This document shows positions 12,619 through 22,394 of a DNA stretch of 38,211 nt, piece by piece (positions within the stretch are counted from its first letter, which is position 1; every line of letters begins with the position of its first letter). The stretch comes from Pseudomonadota bacterium (GTDB lineage Bacteria > Pseudomonadota > Gammaproteobacteria > Burkholderiales > Casimicrobiaceae), in assembly GCA_021784125.1 (NCBI GenBank), contig JAJXTF010000005.1:1-38211 (forward strand), in the 5' to 3' direction. The translations under genes and the position numbers were made by a program. The notes under the pieces are model-generated. The model saw only the letters and a program-made list of their open reading frames with translations, made no database searches and was not told where the DNA came from.

Positions 12619-12934
12619 AGACATCAAGGCGCGCGACATCGAAGTCCTGGACGTACGCAAGCAGACGAGCCTCTGCGACAGCTTGATCATCGCCTCCGCC
12701 GACTCCAACCGGCAGGTCAAGGCCCTGGCGGACCATGTCCGCGACAGGTTGAAGGAAGCCGGCGCGACGATCGTCGGTGTCGAGGGCGAGGAGTCGGCCG
12801 AGTGGATCCTGGTCGATGCCGGCGACATCGTCGTCCACATCATGCAGCCCGCGATCCGCGCGTACTACAACCTCGAGGAGCTCTGGGCGCCCCAGCCGCG
12901 CCTCGGGCGCCCGAGGCAAGCCTCGGCCGCATGA
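12575..12934 (+). CDS. rsfS: Ribosomal silencing factor RsfS
   Basis: 119 aa, LQKTAVNALEDIKARDIEVLDVRKQTSLCDSLIIASADSNRQVKALAD; 44-bp overlap with nadD. Confidence 0.95.
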   Translation: MRLSKLQKTAVNALEDIKARDIEVLDVRKQTSLCDSLIIASADSNRQVKALADHVRDRLKEAGATIVGVEGEESAEWILVDAGDIVVHIMQPAIRAYYNLEELWAPQPRLGRPRQASAA

Positions 12935-13017
12935 GTCCGACGGGCCGCCCCGAGGGCGAACGCGGGAGTGCGCAGCACGAAGGTGGCCCAGTGACCCCGA
13001 CGGGCCGCCCCGTGTGA
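12931..13017 (+). CDS. Candidate 28-aa ORF (MSPTGRPEGERGSAQHEGGPVTPTGRPV*) bridging rsfS and rlmH; probably repeat-element derived
   Basis: ATG 12931 overlaps rsfS TGA (ATGA); its TGA 13015-13017 overlaps rlmH GTG 13014-13016. Confidence 0.4.
   Translation: MSPTGRPEGERGSAQHEGGPVTPTGRPV
12937..13012. repeat. Direct repeat CCGACGGGCCGCCCCG, two copies, 60-bp period
   Basis: Identical 16-mers at 12937-12952 and 12997-13012. Confidence 0.95.
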
Positions 13018-13481
13018 GGCTCTGCGTCGTCGCGCTGGGACACAGGATGCCCGCCTGGGTCCGTGCCGGCTTCGACGAGTACGCGCGGCGGCTGCCGCGC
13101 GAGTTCGCTCTCCCGCTGGTCGAGATCAAGCCCGAGCCGCGCGACCGCGGCCGGAGCGTCGCGCAGATGCTGGTTGCCGAGGCCGACCGCATCGCCGCCG
13201 CGACGGCAGGCTACGCCAGCGTCGTCCTCGACGAGCGTGGAGCCGGCTGGTCGACGCACGATCTCGCCCTTCACCTGCGACAATGGCGCGAGGCCGGCCG
13301 CGACGTCGCTTTCGTCATCGGCAGCGCCGACGGCCTGCACGCCGACGTCAAGGCGAAGGCGCTTGCCGTCGTGTCGCTGTCGGCGATGACGCTGCCGCAC
13401 GGACTGGCGCGCGTGATCCTCGCCGAGCAGGTCTACCGCGCAACCAGCATCCTTGCCGGGCATCCCTATCACCGCGAATGA
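13014..13481 (+). CDS. rlmH: 23S rRNA (pseudouridine(1915)-N(3))-methyltransferase
   Basis: 155 aa from GTG; VRLCVVALGHRMPAWVRAGFDEYARRLP...; VIGSADGLHADVK; LSLSAMTLPHGLARVILAEQVYRA. Confidence 0.94.
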   Translation: MRLCVVALGHRMPAWVRAGFDEYARRLPREFALPLVEIKPEPRDRGRSVAQMLVAEADRIAAATAGYASVVLDERGAGWSTHDLALHLRQWREAGRDVAFVIGSADGLHADVKAKALAVVSLSAMTLPHGLARVILAEQVYRATSILAGHPYHRE

Positions 13482-13491
13482 CGGGACATCG

Positions 13492-14106
13492 ATGAGCGCA
13501 CCTCTGCTGTACCTTGCCTCGAGAAGCCCGCGGCGCCATGCGCTGCTGCGGCAACTGGACATCGAATTCGAGCCGCTGCTGCTGCGCGAGGCGATAGGGC
13601 GGCCGCCCGACGTCGTCGAGGAGGTGAAGGACGCCGAGCCCGCAGCGCATTACGTCGAGAGGATGGCGCGCACCAAGGCGCAGGTCGGCTGGCAGCGCAT
13701 GCAGAATCGCAAGCTCGCCGAGCGCCCGGTGCTGGGCGCCGACACCGAGGTCGTCCTCGACGGCGAGGTCTTCGGCAAGCCACGCGACGCCGATGACGCG
13801 CTGCGAATGGTCAAGCGCCTCGCCGGACGGACGCACCAGGTGCTGTCCACCGTCGCGCTGCGCTGGCACGAGCAGACCGAGGTGGAGATCTCGGTGTCGA
13901 AGGTGACGCTGAGGCGTCTCGCCGCGGCGGAGATCGAGCGCTACGTGGCGACCGGCGAGCCCATGGACAAGGCCGGCGGCTATGCGATCCAGGGGCGCGC
14001 CGCAGGGTTCATCACGCGGCTGGAAGGCAGCTACAGCGGCGTCGTGGGCCTGCCGCTCGCCGAAACCGCGGCGCTGCTCGCGCGCATCGGCGTCTCCGTG
14101 CTATAA
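13492..14106 (+). CDS. Maf family nucleotide pyrophosphatase
   Basis: LYLASRSPRRHALLRQL; GADTEVVLDGEVFGKP; GYAIQGRAAGFITRLEGSYSGVVGLPL. Confidence 0.94.
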   Translation: MSAPLLYLASRSPRRHALLRQLDIEFEPLLLREAIGRPPDVVEEVKDAEPAAHYVERMARTKAQVGWQRMQNRKLAERPVLGADTEVVLDGEVFGKPRDADDALRMVKRLAGRTHQVLSTVALRWHEQTEVEISVSKVTLRRLAAAEIERYVATGEPMDKAGGYAIQGRAAGFITRLEGSYSGVVGLPLAETAALLARIGVSVL

Positions 14107-14204
14107 GGTTTGCGCTCGCGCGCGAAAGCGACGAACCCACCCTCCCGGGATGGGATGACGCGGGCGCCAGCGAGGCGGGCGCGAGCGGCGCCGACCGGGC
14201 CCGG

Positions 14205-15662
<1,458 letters not shown>

Positions 15663-15672
15663 GGAGACCGCG

Positions 15673-16080
15673 ATGCCCGTCACCACGATGAACCATTTCA
15701 CGATCCTGACCGACGACATACCGGCGACCGTCGGGTTCTACCGCGATCTGCTCGGCCTGGTCGACGGTCCCCGCCCACCGTTCGACTTTCCCGGCGCGTG
15801 GATGTACGCGGGCGGGCTCCCGATCCTGCACATCGTCGGCGGCCGCCCGGCAGCCGAGCTACGGAGCGGCGTCATCGACCACATGGCGTTCTCCGCCACG
15901 GGGCTCGCCGACACCCTCGCGCGCCTGGCCGCCCGCGGCATCGTGCACAGCTGCCGCCGCCTGCCCGGCGGGCAGATGTGGCAACTGTTCTTCCACGACG
16001 GCAACGGCGCACGCGTCGAACTCGATTTCCCCGGCGACGAGCCGGGCCCCGACGAGCGCATTCAGGTGGCCGATGCCTAG
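15673..16080 (+). CDS. VOC (glyoxalase/bleomycin-resistance-like) family protein
   Basis: MNHFTILTDDIPATVGFYRDLLGL..., IDHMAFSATG, GARVELDF. Confidence 0.88.
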   Translation: MPVTTMNHFTILTDDIPATVGFYRDLLGLVDGPRPPFDFPGAWMYAGGLPILHIVGGRPAAELRSGVIDHMAFSATGLADTLARLAARGIVHSCRRLPGGQMWQLFFHDGNGARVELDFPGDEPGPDERIQVADA

Positions 16081-16726
16081 TGTCCACCGGCATCGACCCG
16101 ACCTCGCGATCGACCACCTGGTCGTCGCTGCGCGCTCGCTCGCCGAAGGCACGGCGTGGCTGCGCGGGCGGATCGGCGTCGACGCGCAGCCGGGCGGAGC
16201 GCACGTGGCGATGGGAACGCACAACGCGCTGGTCGGGCTGGGCCCGCGCCTGTACATCGAGGTGATGGCGATCGATCCCGCAGGCAGCGCGCCGGCCCGG
16301 CCGCGCTGGTTCGATCTCGACGACCCCGGGATGCGGGCGAGACTCGCCGAGGGTCCGGCGCTGGTGCACTGGGTCGTGCGCACGCGCGACATCGACACCG
16401 ACGCGACGCGAACCGACGTCGGGCCGATCCTGTCGATGACGCGCGGGGATTTCGCGTGGCGGATCACCGTTCCCGACGACGGGCACCTGCCGCAGCGCGG
16501 ACTGGTGCCGACGCTGATCCAGTGGTCCGATGCGCGGCATCCTGCCGATCGCCTCGCGCCATCGGGGCTGTCGCTGATGGCGCTCGCGGGCGAGCATCCC
16601 GACCCCGCGCCCGTGCGCAGCGCGCTGGCGGCACTCGGGCTGTCCGACGCCCTGAAGGTGACCTACGGCCGCTCGCCGCGGCTGGCCGCGATGCTGCGCA
16701 CGCCGCGCGGCGTCGTCACCCTGTAG
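16073..16726 (+). CDS. VOC family protein, glyoxalase-like domain
   Basis: LAIDHLVVAARSLAEGTAWLRGRIGVDAQPGGAHVAMGTHNALVGLGPRLYIEVMAIDP; overlaps upstream VOC gene by 8 bp. Confidence 0.85.
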   Translation: MPSVHRHRPDLAIDHLVVAARSLAEGTAWLRGRIGVDAQPGGAHVAMGTHNALVGLGPRLYIEVMAIDPAGSAPARPRWFDLDDPGMRARLAEGPALVHWVVRTRDIDTDATRTDVGPILSMTRGDFAWRITVPDDGHLPQRGLVPTLIQWSDARHPADRLAPSGLSLMALAGEHPDPAPVRSALAALGLSDALKVTYGRSPRLAAMLRTPRGVVTL

Positions 16727-16731
16727 CAAAT

Positions 16732-16782
16732 ATCCGGGTCTGACCCGGTTTCCTGAAAATCCGGGTCTGACCCGGTTTCCTG
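16732..16782. repeat. Two direct copies of ATCCGGGTCTGACCCGGTTTCCTG, each containing a CCGGGT-CTG-ACCCGG hairpin
   Basis: Identical 24-mers at 16732-16755 and 16759-16782 between convergent stops. Confidence 0.97.
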
Positions 16783-16785
16783 CCC

Positions 16786-17907
16786 TCAGCCCAGCGCGCC
16801 CCGCGCCTCGACCGGCCACAGGGCCGCGACGGTTCCGTCGCGCACGGCGACGATGTAGTCGTAGAGATTGACGGTGGGGTCGCAATGTCCCGGAACGAGC
16901 CACAGGCGCTCGCCCAGCGCCAGCGGCGCACGCGTCGCCGCGACGGACAGCACGCCGTGCTCGTCGGAGGCCTTGACGTACTCGACGCCGGCGCTGCCGC
17001 GGCGGGCATGCACCTGCGGCAGGCCGGAATCGAAGGAAAACGCCTTCAACCCCGCGTCGACGATCGCGCGACCGGGAGCAGGGGTGCTCATCACCCCGGC
17101 GAGGACGAACAGGCTCGGCTCGAAGCGCAGCTCCGGGGCATCGGCGACATTGCGCAGGTAGTCGGCGTCCATGAAGACGTAGGAACCCGGCTGCAGCTCG
17201 TTCCAGACACCGGAGTCGCGCTCGTGCTGCCAGGTGCCTGTGCCCGCGCCTGTCACGATGTCGCAGGCGATGCCCGCGCCCTCGATCAGCGCGCGCGTCG
17301 CCCGCGCGTCGCGTGCGGCGGATGCGATCGCCGCGCGGCGCTCCGCGGGCGCTCGCAGGTGCTGCGCCGGCCCGTGATACGCATGCAGGCCGCGAAAGCG
17401 CAGGGCCGGCTCGCGCGCGATCGCCTCGACGAGCGCCAGCGCGGGCGGCCCGGGGGGCACTCCGCAGCGGCCTGCACCGACGTCGACCTCGACGTAGGCG
17501 TCGATCACCGCCGAGGCGCGCGCGGCGACGGAGCCGAGCAGCGGGACGCAGGACAGCGCGTCGACGAGCACGCCGACGGTCGCCTCCCGGGCGAGCGTCG
17601 CCAACCGCTCGATCTTGGCGGGCGCCACGACCTCGTTGGTCACCAGGACGTCGCGGATGCCGGCCGCGATGAAAGCGGCCGCCTCGTCGGTCTTCTGGCA
17701 GCAGATGCCGACGGCACCGCGCGCCATCTGCATGCGCGCGATCTCGGGGCACTTGTGCGACTTGGCGTGCGGACGCAGGCGGATGCCCTGCGTCGCCTGC
17801 GCCATCGTCGCCAGGTTGCGCTCGAAAGGATCGAGGTCGACGACCAGCGCGGGTGTCTCGATCGCGTCGACGGGGTCGCCGACGCGCGCTGGCCTGCGCT
17901 GCGCCAT
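16786..17907 (-). CDS. DSD1-type PLP enzyme (D-threonine aldolase / D-serine dehydratase-like)
   Basis: 373 aa; ETPALVVDLDPFERNLATMAQ, RLRPHAKSHKCPEIARMQ, GAGTGTWQHE, WLVPGHCDPTVNLYD. Confidence 0.87.
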   Translation of the reverse strand: MAQRRPARVGDPVDAIETPALVVDLDPFERNLATMAQATQGIRLRPHAKSHKCPEIARMQMARGAVGICCQKTDEAAAFIAAGIRDVLVTNEVVAPAKIERLATLAREATVGVLVDALSCVPLLGSVAARASAVIDAYVEVDVGAGRCGVPPGPPALALVEAIAREPALRFRGLHAYHGPAQHLRAPAERRAAIASAARDARATRALIEGAGIACDIVTGAGTGTWQHERDSGVWNELQPGSYVFMDADYLRNVADAPELRFEPSLFVLAGVMSTPAPGRAIVDAGLKAFSFDSGLPQVHARRGSAGVEYVKASDEHGVLSVAATRAPLALGERLWLVPGHCDPTVNLYDYIVAVRDGTVAALWPVEARGALG

Positions 17908-18842
17908 CAGTAGACGAAGATCCAGTACGCGAGCGCGGCGATCAGCGTGTACTTGACCGCGCGAAACACCGTCCGGTTGCGCCGCTTGAGTCGCGTCAGC
18001 AGGTCGCTGCCCTGACCGAACAGCGCATAGATGCGGTTCAGCGCGCCCACCGGCTCGGTCTCGGTGTTCTGCGTCGACGCGGCCCGGATGACGGTGCGGC
18101 TCACGAAGCGATTGAACGCCTGCATCGCCCGTGTGTGCAGCGGGCGCTCGACGTCGCAGAAGAGGATGATCCGCGTCTTCCCGGTGGCATTCTCGGCCGA
18201 ATGGATGAACGTCTCGTCGAACAGCAGGTCCTCGCCGTCGCGCCACGCATAGGGTTCGCCGTCGACCCAGATCCTGCAGGCGTCGGAATTGGGGGTGACG
18301 AGCCCCAGGTGGTAGCGAAGCGACCCGGCGAAAGGATCGCGATGTCGGTTGAGCTTCGCCCCCGGGGGCAGCAGCGCGAACATCGCGGCATTGACGGTGG
18401 GCAGCGATTCGACCAGCGCAACGGTCCTCGGGCAGGCCGCCTGTGCGGACGGCAGCGGCTGGCCGTACCACTTGACGTAGAAGCGCTTCCAGCCGTTCTT
18501 GAAGAACGAGTTGAAGCCGAGGTCGTTGTGGCCGGTTGCGGCGCGGATCCGGCCCTCGTCGAACAGCGACAGCGCCTCGTCGCGGATCACCTGCCAGTTG
18601 TCGCGCAGCACGTCGAGCTCGGGAAGCGTGCGCGGATCCAGGATCGGCTTCGCCGGAACCGCCGAGAACAGGTACATCAGCGCGTTGTACGGCGCCATGA
18701 TCGTCGAGTGGTCGGCGAGCTGCTTGGTCAGCTTGTGCCGCACCCGCCCGCGGAAATGGACGAACAGCGCCGACGCGACGAACACGTACAGGACGATGAA
18801 CTTGGGCGCGAGGAGGTTCGTGGCGAGCAGGTTGTCGAGCAC
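17907..18842 (-). CDS. Aspartyl/asparaginyl beta-hydroxylase family protein, LpxO-like
   Basis: N- and C-terminal hydrophobic segments; LNRHRDPFAGSLRYHLGLVTPN and DETFIHSAENATGKTRIILFCDVERPL; GTG start inferred. Confidence 0.85.
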   Translation of the reverse strand: MLDNLLATNLLAPKFIVLYVFVASALFVHFRGRVRHKLTKQLADHSTIMAPYNALMYLFSAVPAKPILDPRTLPELDVLRDNWQVIRDEALSLFDEGRIRAATGHNDLGFNSFFKNGWKRFYVKWYGQPLPSAQAACPRTVALVESLPTVNAAMFALLPPGAKLNRHRDPFAGSLRYHLGLVTPNSDACRIWVDGEPYAWRDGEDLLFDETFIHSAENATGKTRIILFCDVERPLHTRAMQAFNRFVSRTVIRAASTQNTETEPVGALNRIYALFGQGSDLLTRLKRRNRTVFRAVKYTLIAALAYWIFVY

Positions 18843-18945
18843 GATCGGTGGCCGCCGGGGGCATCGCCGACGCGGGGGCGTCGGATCGAAGGCTGGGATT
18901 CTACTCCCGGCACCCTGCCCCCATCGCCACCGCCACCCGCCCCGC

Positions 18946-19722
18946 TCAGCGTCGATCGTCGGCGGCCGCGAGCTGCTGGTAGACGAGGCGCCCGATCGCG
19001 AGGAGTTGCGCGCGATCGAGGCTGCCCGCCAGCGCATACGCACAGCGGTCGTCCACCCAGTAGTAGACGCCGACGCCATCCTCGACCGCATAGCGAAACG
19101 CCGTCTCGCCGGTGCCGGGTCGCTTGCGCGCCTGCAGCGTCAGGCGCTGCTTGGCGGAGTTCTCGTACATGAACATGGCGGTCGGCTTCTCGTTCCCCGC
19201 CACCAGCCGCCCGCCGACCAGCGCATAGCCCGCGCCGTTGAGATCCGGCGCGTGCAGGGGAATGTCCAGCCGCCTGGAGAGCCACGCAACCAGCTGCTTT
19301 TCCTCCGGAGCCCAGACCTCGACCGGCCGCTTCGCATCCGAAGCGTAGAGCGCATGCGCGAACGCGGCCTCGCTCGCGAAGCTCGTCGGCATGCCCGCGT
19401 CCCGGAGGAGCGCGTTGCGGGCGTACCAGCCAAGGCCGACGCCGATCACCAGCGTGGCGGCGACGGCGAGCACAGGCAGGAAGATGCGGAGCGACCGCCG
19501 CGGCTTCGGCCGGGCCGCGTCGATCAGCCGCTGCGGCAGCGGCTCGTCCAGCAGCGCCGCCAGCCCTTCGCGCAGCCAGACGTTCTGGCCCTCGATGCCG
19601 GCGATCCTCGCGGCGAGGGCGGGATCCTGCACCATCGCTTCCTCGATCTCGGCGACGCGCTCGGGCGCGAGCTGCCGGTCGGCATAGGCGTGGACGTCGG
19701 CGTCGGTGACGGGCTTGCTCAT
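18946..19722 (-). CDS. Transmembrane anti-sigma factor
   Basis: MSKPVTDADVHAYADRQLAPERVAEIEEAM...; single TM LRIFLPVLAVAATLVIGVGLGWYA; directly downstream of ECF sigma. Confidence 0.8.
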   Translation of the reverse strand: MSKPVTDADVHAYADRQLAPERVAEIEEAMVQDPALAARIAGIEGQNVWLREGLAALLDEPLPQRLIDAARPKPRRSLRIFLPVLAVAATLVIGVGLGWYARNALLRDAGMPTSFASEAAFAHALYASDAKRPVEVWAPEEKQLVAWLSRRLDIPLHAPDLNGAGYALVGGRLVAGNEKPTAMFMYENSAKQRLTLQARKRPGTGETAFRYAVEDGVGVYYWVDDRCAYALAGSLDRAQLLAIGRLVYQQLAAADDRR

Positions 19723-19738
19723 GTCCTGGGTATCATCC

Positions 19739-20284
19739 TCAGCGCAGCATCCTGACCGGCGCTGGGTTCCCGTCGGGGACGCCCGACGTCGCGCGACGCA
19801 GCTTCTCCCGCGCGCGCGAAAGCCGCGACATCACGGTACCGACGGGAATGGCCAGCAGCTTCGCGATTTCCTCGTAGCGCATCTCCTCGACCGCGGCCAA
19901 TACCAGGACCTCGCGCTGCTCGGCGGGCAGTCGCCCGAGCTCGCCCAGTACCTCCAGCAGCTCGACGTGGGTCTGCTGGGTCGCGCGCACCGGAAGCTGC
20001 CAGGCGGCGTTGCCGTCGCCATCGCCGTCGATCGACACGTTCTGCGCATCCCGTGTCGCGGCTGCGAGCTGGTTGACGAACAGGTTGTGCATGATCGTGA
20101 ACATCCACGCCCGCAGGTCGCTTCCGGCCGTCCACAGGCGGCGCTTCTCCCATGCCCGTGCGAGCGTTTCCTGGACCAGGTCGTCGGCGCGCGTCGGGTC
20201 GCCGGTCAACACCCGCGCATAGCGGCGCAGCCGCGGAATCGCGGCCAGCATTTCCGGCTCGGGCAGCGGTGGATCGACGACCAT
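19739..20284 (-). CDS. ECF-type RNA polymerase sigma factor
   Basis: RYARVLTGDPTRADDLVQETLARAWEKR ... LPAEQREVLVLAAVEEMRYEEIAKLLAIPVGTVMSRLSRAREKLR. Confidence 0.92.
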   Translation of the reverse strand: MVVDPPLPEPEMLAAIPRLRRYARVLTGDPTRADDLVQETLARAWEKRRLWTAGSDLRAWMFTIMHNLFVNQLAAATRDAQNVSIDGDGDGNAAWQLPVRATQQTHVELLEVLGELGRLPAEQREVLVLAAVEEMRYEEIAKLLAIPVGTVMSRLSRAREKLRRATSGVPDGNPAPVRMLR

Positions 20285-20373
20285 GCGTGCATCATCCAAT
20301 GCGCGCCGCAACGGGTCCGCGACACGCGGACCCTGCGCCGTCGATATTACGCCGCCGCCGAGCGCGGCATCGT

Positions 20374-20784
20374 TCACTTCGCGACGTGCCAAGCGCCGTT
20401 CAGGAAGCCGTCGCCGGTCTTGTCCCCGGGCTTCTGGTCCTTCACCCATGCGTAGAGGGGTTTGCCCTTCCACGCCCACTGCTTCGTGCCGTCGTCGCGG
20501 GTGACGATCGACCAGTCGCCCCCTGCCTTGGCGTCGCCGACGGCCATCAGCGGCGGCCAGTTGGCGGCGCAGGGGCCGTTGCAGGCGCTCTTGCCCGGGG
20601 CATCCTTGTCGAAGGTGTAGAGCGTCATGCCGGCTGCGTTGGTCAGCGTACCGTCCGCCGCCTGCTTCGCGGGCATGGCGTCGTCCATCGCGTACGCGCC
20701 GTGCATCCCCATCGACGTGCAGGCGGAAAGGACCAGGGCGGCGACCAGCACGGCCGGACGGCCGACGATTCGACTCGAATTCAT
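20374..20784 (-). CDS. COG4315-type lipoprotein (secreted repeat of unknown function)
   Basis: Lipobox LVLSAC; GMTLYTFDKDAPGKSACNGPCAANWPPL and GKPLYAWVKDQKPGDKTGDGFLNGAWHV. Confidence 0.9.
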   Translation of the reverse strand: MNSSRIVGRPAVLVAALVLSACTSMGMHGAYAMDDAMPAKQAADGTLTNAAGMTLYTFDKDAPGKSACNGPCAANWPPLMAVGDAKAGGDWSIVTRDDGTKQWAWKGKPLYAWVKDQKPGDKTGDGFLNGAWHVAK

Positions 20785-20876
20785 GTGTGCTCCCTCTATT
20801 GTCGTGGCGACGGGCCGGTAAACAGGCGCGGACGCCGGGTTATTCCACCCCCCGGCGCCGGCCATGCCGTCGGGCT

Positions 20877-22343
20877 TCAGACAAGGAGCAGCGTCGCCAA
20901 GCCGAGGAAGATGAAGAAGCCGCCGGAATCGGTGACCGCGGTGATCATCACCGACGAGCCGACCGCGGGGTCGCGCCCGACCTTCAGCATCGTGAGCGGG
21001 ATCAGCACGCCCATCAGCGCCGCCAGCAGCAGGTTCAGCGTCATCGCCAGCACCATGACGAGGCCCAGCGACACGCGGTCGTAGAGGATCGTGGCGACCG
21101 CGCCCATCACGCCGCCCCAGATCAGGCCATTGATCAGCGCGACCGTCAGTTCCTTCCTGATCAGCTGCCGCGATTTCTCCTGCGTCACCTGGCCGAGCGC
21201 CGCGGCGCGCACGATCATCGTGATCGTCTGGTTGCCGGAATTGCCCCCGATGCCCGCGACGATCGGCATCAGCGCGGCCAGGGCGACCAGGCGCTGGATC
21301 GACCCCTCGAAGGCGCCGATGACCCGCGAGGCGATGAACGCGGTGACAAGATTGATGGCCAGCCAGGCCCAGCGGTTCCGGAACGACTTCCACACCGACG
21401 CGAACACATCCTCCTCTTCGCGCAGGCCGCCGTGGGCGAGCATCTCCTCCTCGCCGCGCCGGCGGACGAAGTCGAGCACTTCGTCGACCGTGACGCGCCC
21501 GACGAGCTTGCCGTTGGTGTCGACGACCGGCGCCGACACCAGGTCGTAGCGCTCGAACGCGCTCGCCGCCATCTCGGCTTTCTCGTGCTGCAGCAGCTTC
21601 ACCGGCGGGGGCTGCATCACGTCGGCGACCAGCGTCTCGGGCTCGCTGACGATGATCCGGTTGAGCGGCAGAACGCCCAGCAGCGTCTCGTGGCGGTCGA
21701 CGACGAACAGCTGATCGGTCTGCGACGGAAGTTCGTCGAAGCGCCGCAGGTAGCGCAGCACGACCTCGAGGGTCACGTCGGAGCGCACCTGGACGTCGTC
21801 GAAATCCATCAGCGCACCGACCATGTCCTCGTCGAAGGACATCGCGGCCCGCAGCTCCTCGCGATCCTCGACCGAGAGGCCCTGGAACACATCGTCCATC
21901 ACCTCCTGCGGCAGGTCGGGCGCCAGCGCGGCGATCTCGTCGGTCGGCAGCGCTTCGGCCGCCGCGACCAGCTCCTCGGTGTCCATCGAGGAGATCAGGG
22001 ATTCCCGGACCGCGTCGGAGGCCTCGACGAGGATCTCGCCGTCGCGGTCGGCCTTGACCAGGTTCCAGATGTAGAGCCGCTCGTCGAGCGGCAGGGTTTC
22101 CAGGATCCAGGCGATGTCGGCCGGGTGCAGTCCGGCGAGCTTGTCCTCGAGCTCGGTCCGGATCCGCGCCGCGACGGCGCTCGGCGCCGGCGCACCGCCA
22201 GGCGCGCCGCCCTGCTGCTCCTGGATCAGGCCTTCTACGAGCCGGTGCCGGCGCAGGAGCGCCGTGATCTCGACGAGCGCGTCCTGCACGCGTTCGCGTG
22301 GCTCGGAGCGCTCGGGCGCCCGGGCATCGAGTCGATCGGACAT
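20877..22343 (-). CDS. mgtE: Magnesium transporter MgtE
   Basis: 488 aa; MgtE N domain, CBS pair, GIGGNSGNQTITMIVRA in the membrane domain. Confidence 0.95.
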   Translation of the reverse strand: MSDRLDARAPERSEPRERVQDALVEITALLRRHRLVEGLIQEQQGGAPGGAPAPSAVAARIRTELEDKLAGLHPADIAWILETLPLDERLYIWNLVKADRDGEILVEASDAVRESLISSMDTEELVAAAEALPTDEIAALAPDLPQEVMDDVFQGLSVEDREELRAAMSFDEDMVGALMDFDDVQVRSDVTLEVVLRYLRRFDELPSQTDQLFVVDRHETLLGVLPLNRIIVSEPETLVADVMQPPPVKLLQHEKAEMAASAFERYDLVSAPVVDTNGKLVGRVTVDEVLDFVRRRGEEEMLAHGGLREEEDVFASVWKSFRNRWAWLAINLVTAFIASRVIGAFEGSIQRLVALAALMPIVAGIGGNSGNQTITMIVRAAALGQVTQEKSRQLIRKELTVALINGLIWGGVMGAVATILYDRVSLGLVMVLAMTLNLLLAALMGVLIPLTMLKVGRDPAVGSSVMITAVTDSGGFFIFLGLATLLLV

Positions 22344-22370
22344 CGGCAGGATCTCGGCAAGGGTGGATCT

Positions 22371-22390
22371 GCGGCTCTTTGGAGAGCCGC
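22371..22390 (-). other. Perfect hairpin between mtgA stop and mgtE start
   Basis: GCGGCTCT-TTGG-AGAGCCGC on + strand (8-bp stem, 4-nt loop). Confidence 0.75.
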
Positions 22391-22394
22391 GATT

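Noticed and set aside
12777-13013. Extended rlmH ORF starting inside rsfS
   Set aside because: Upstream part is out-of-frame rsfS; RlmH homologs begin at the GTG 13014 position.
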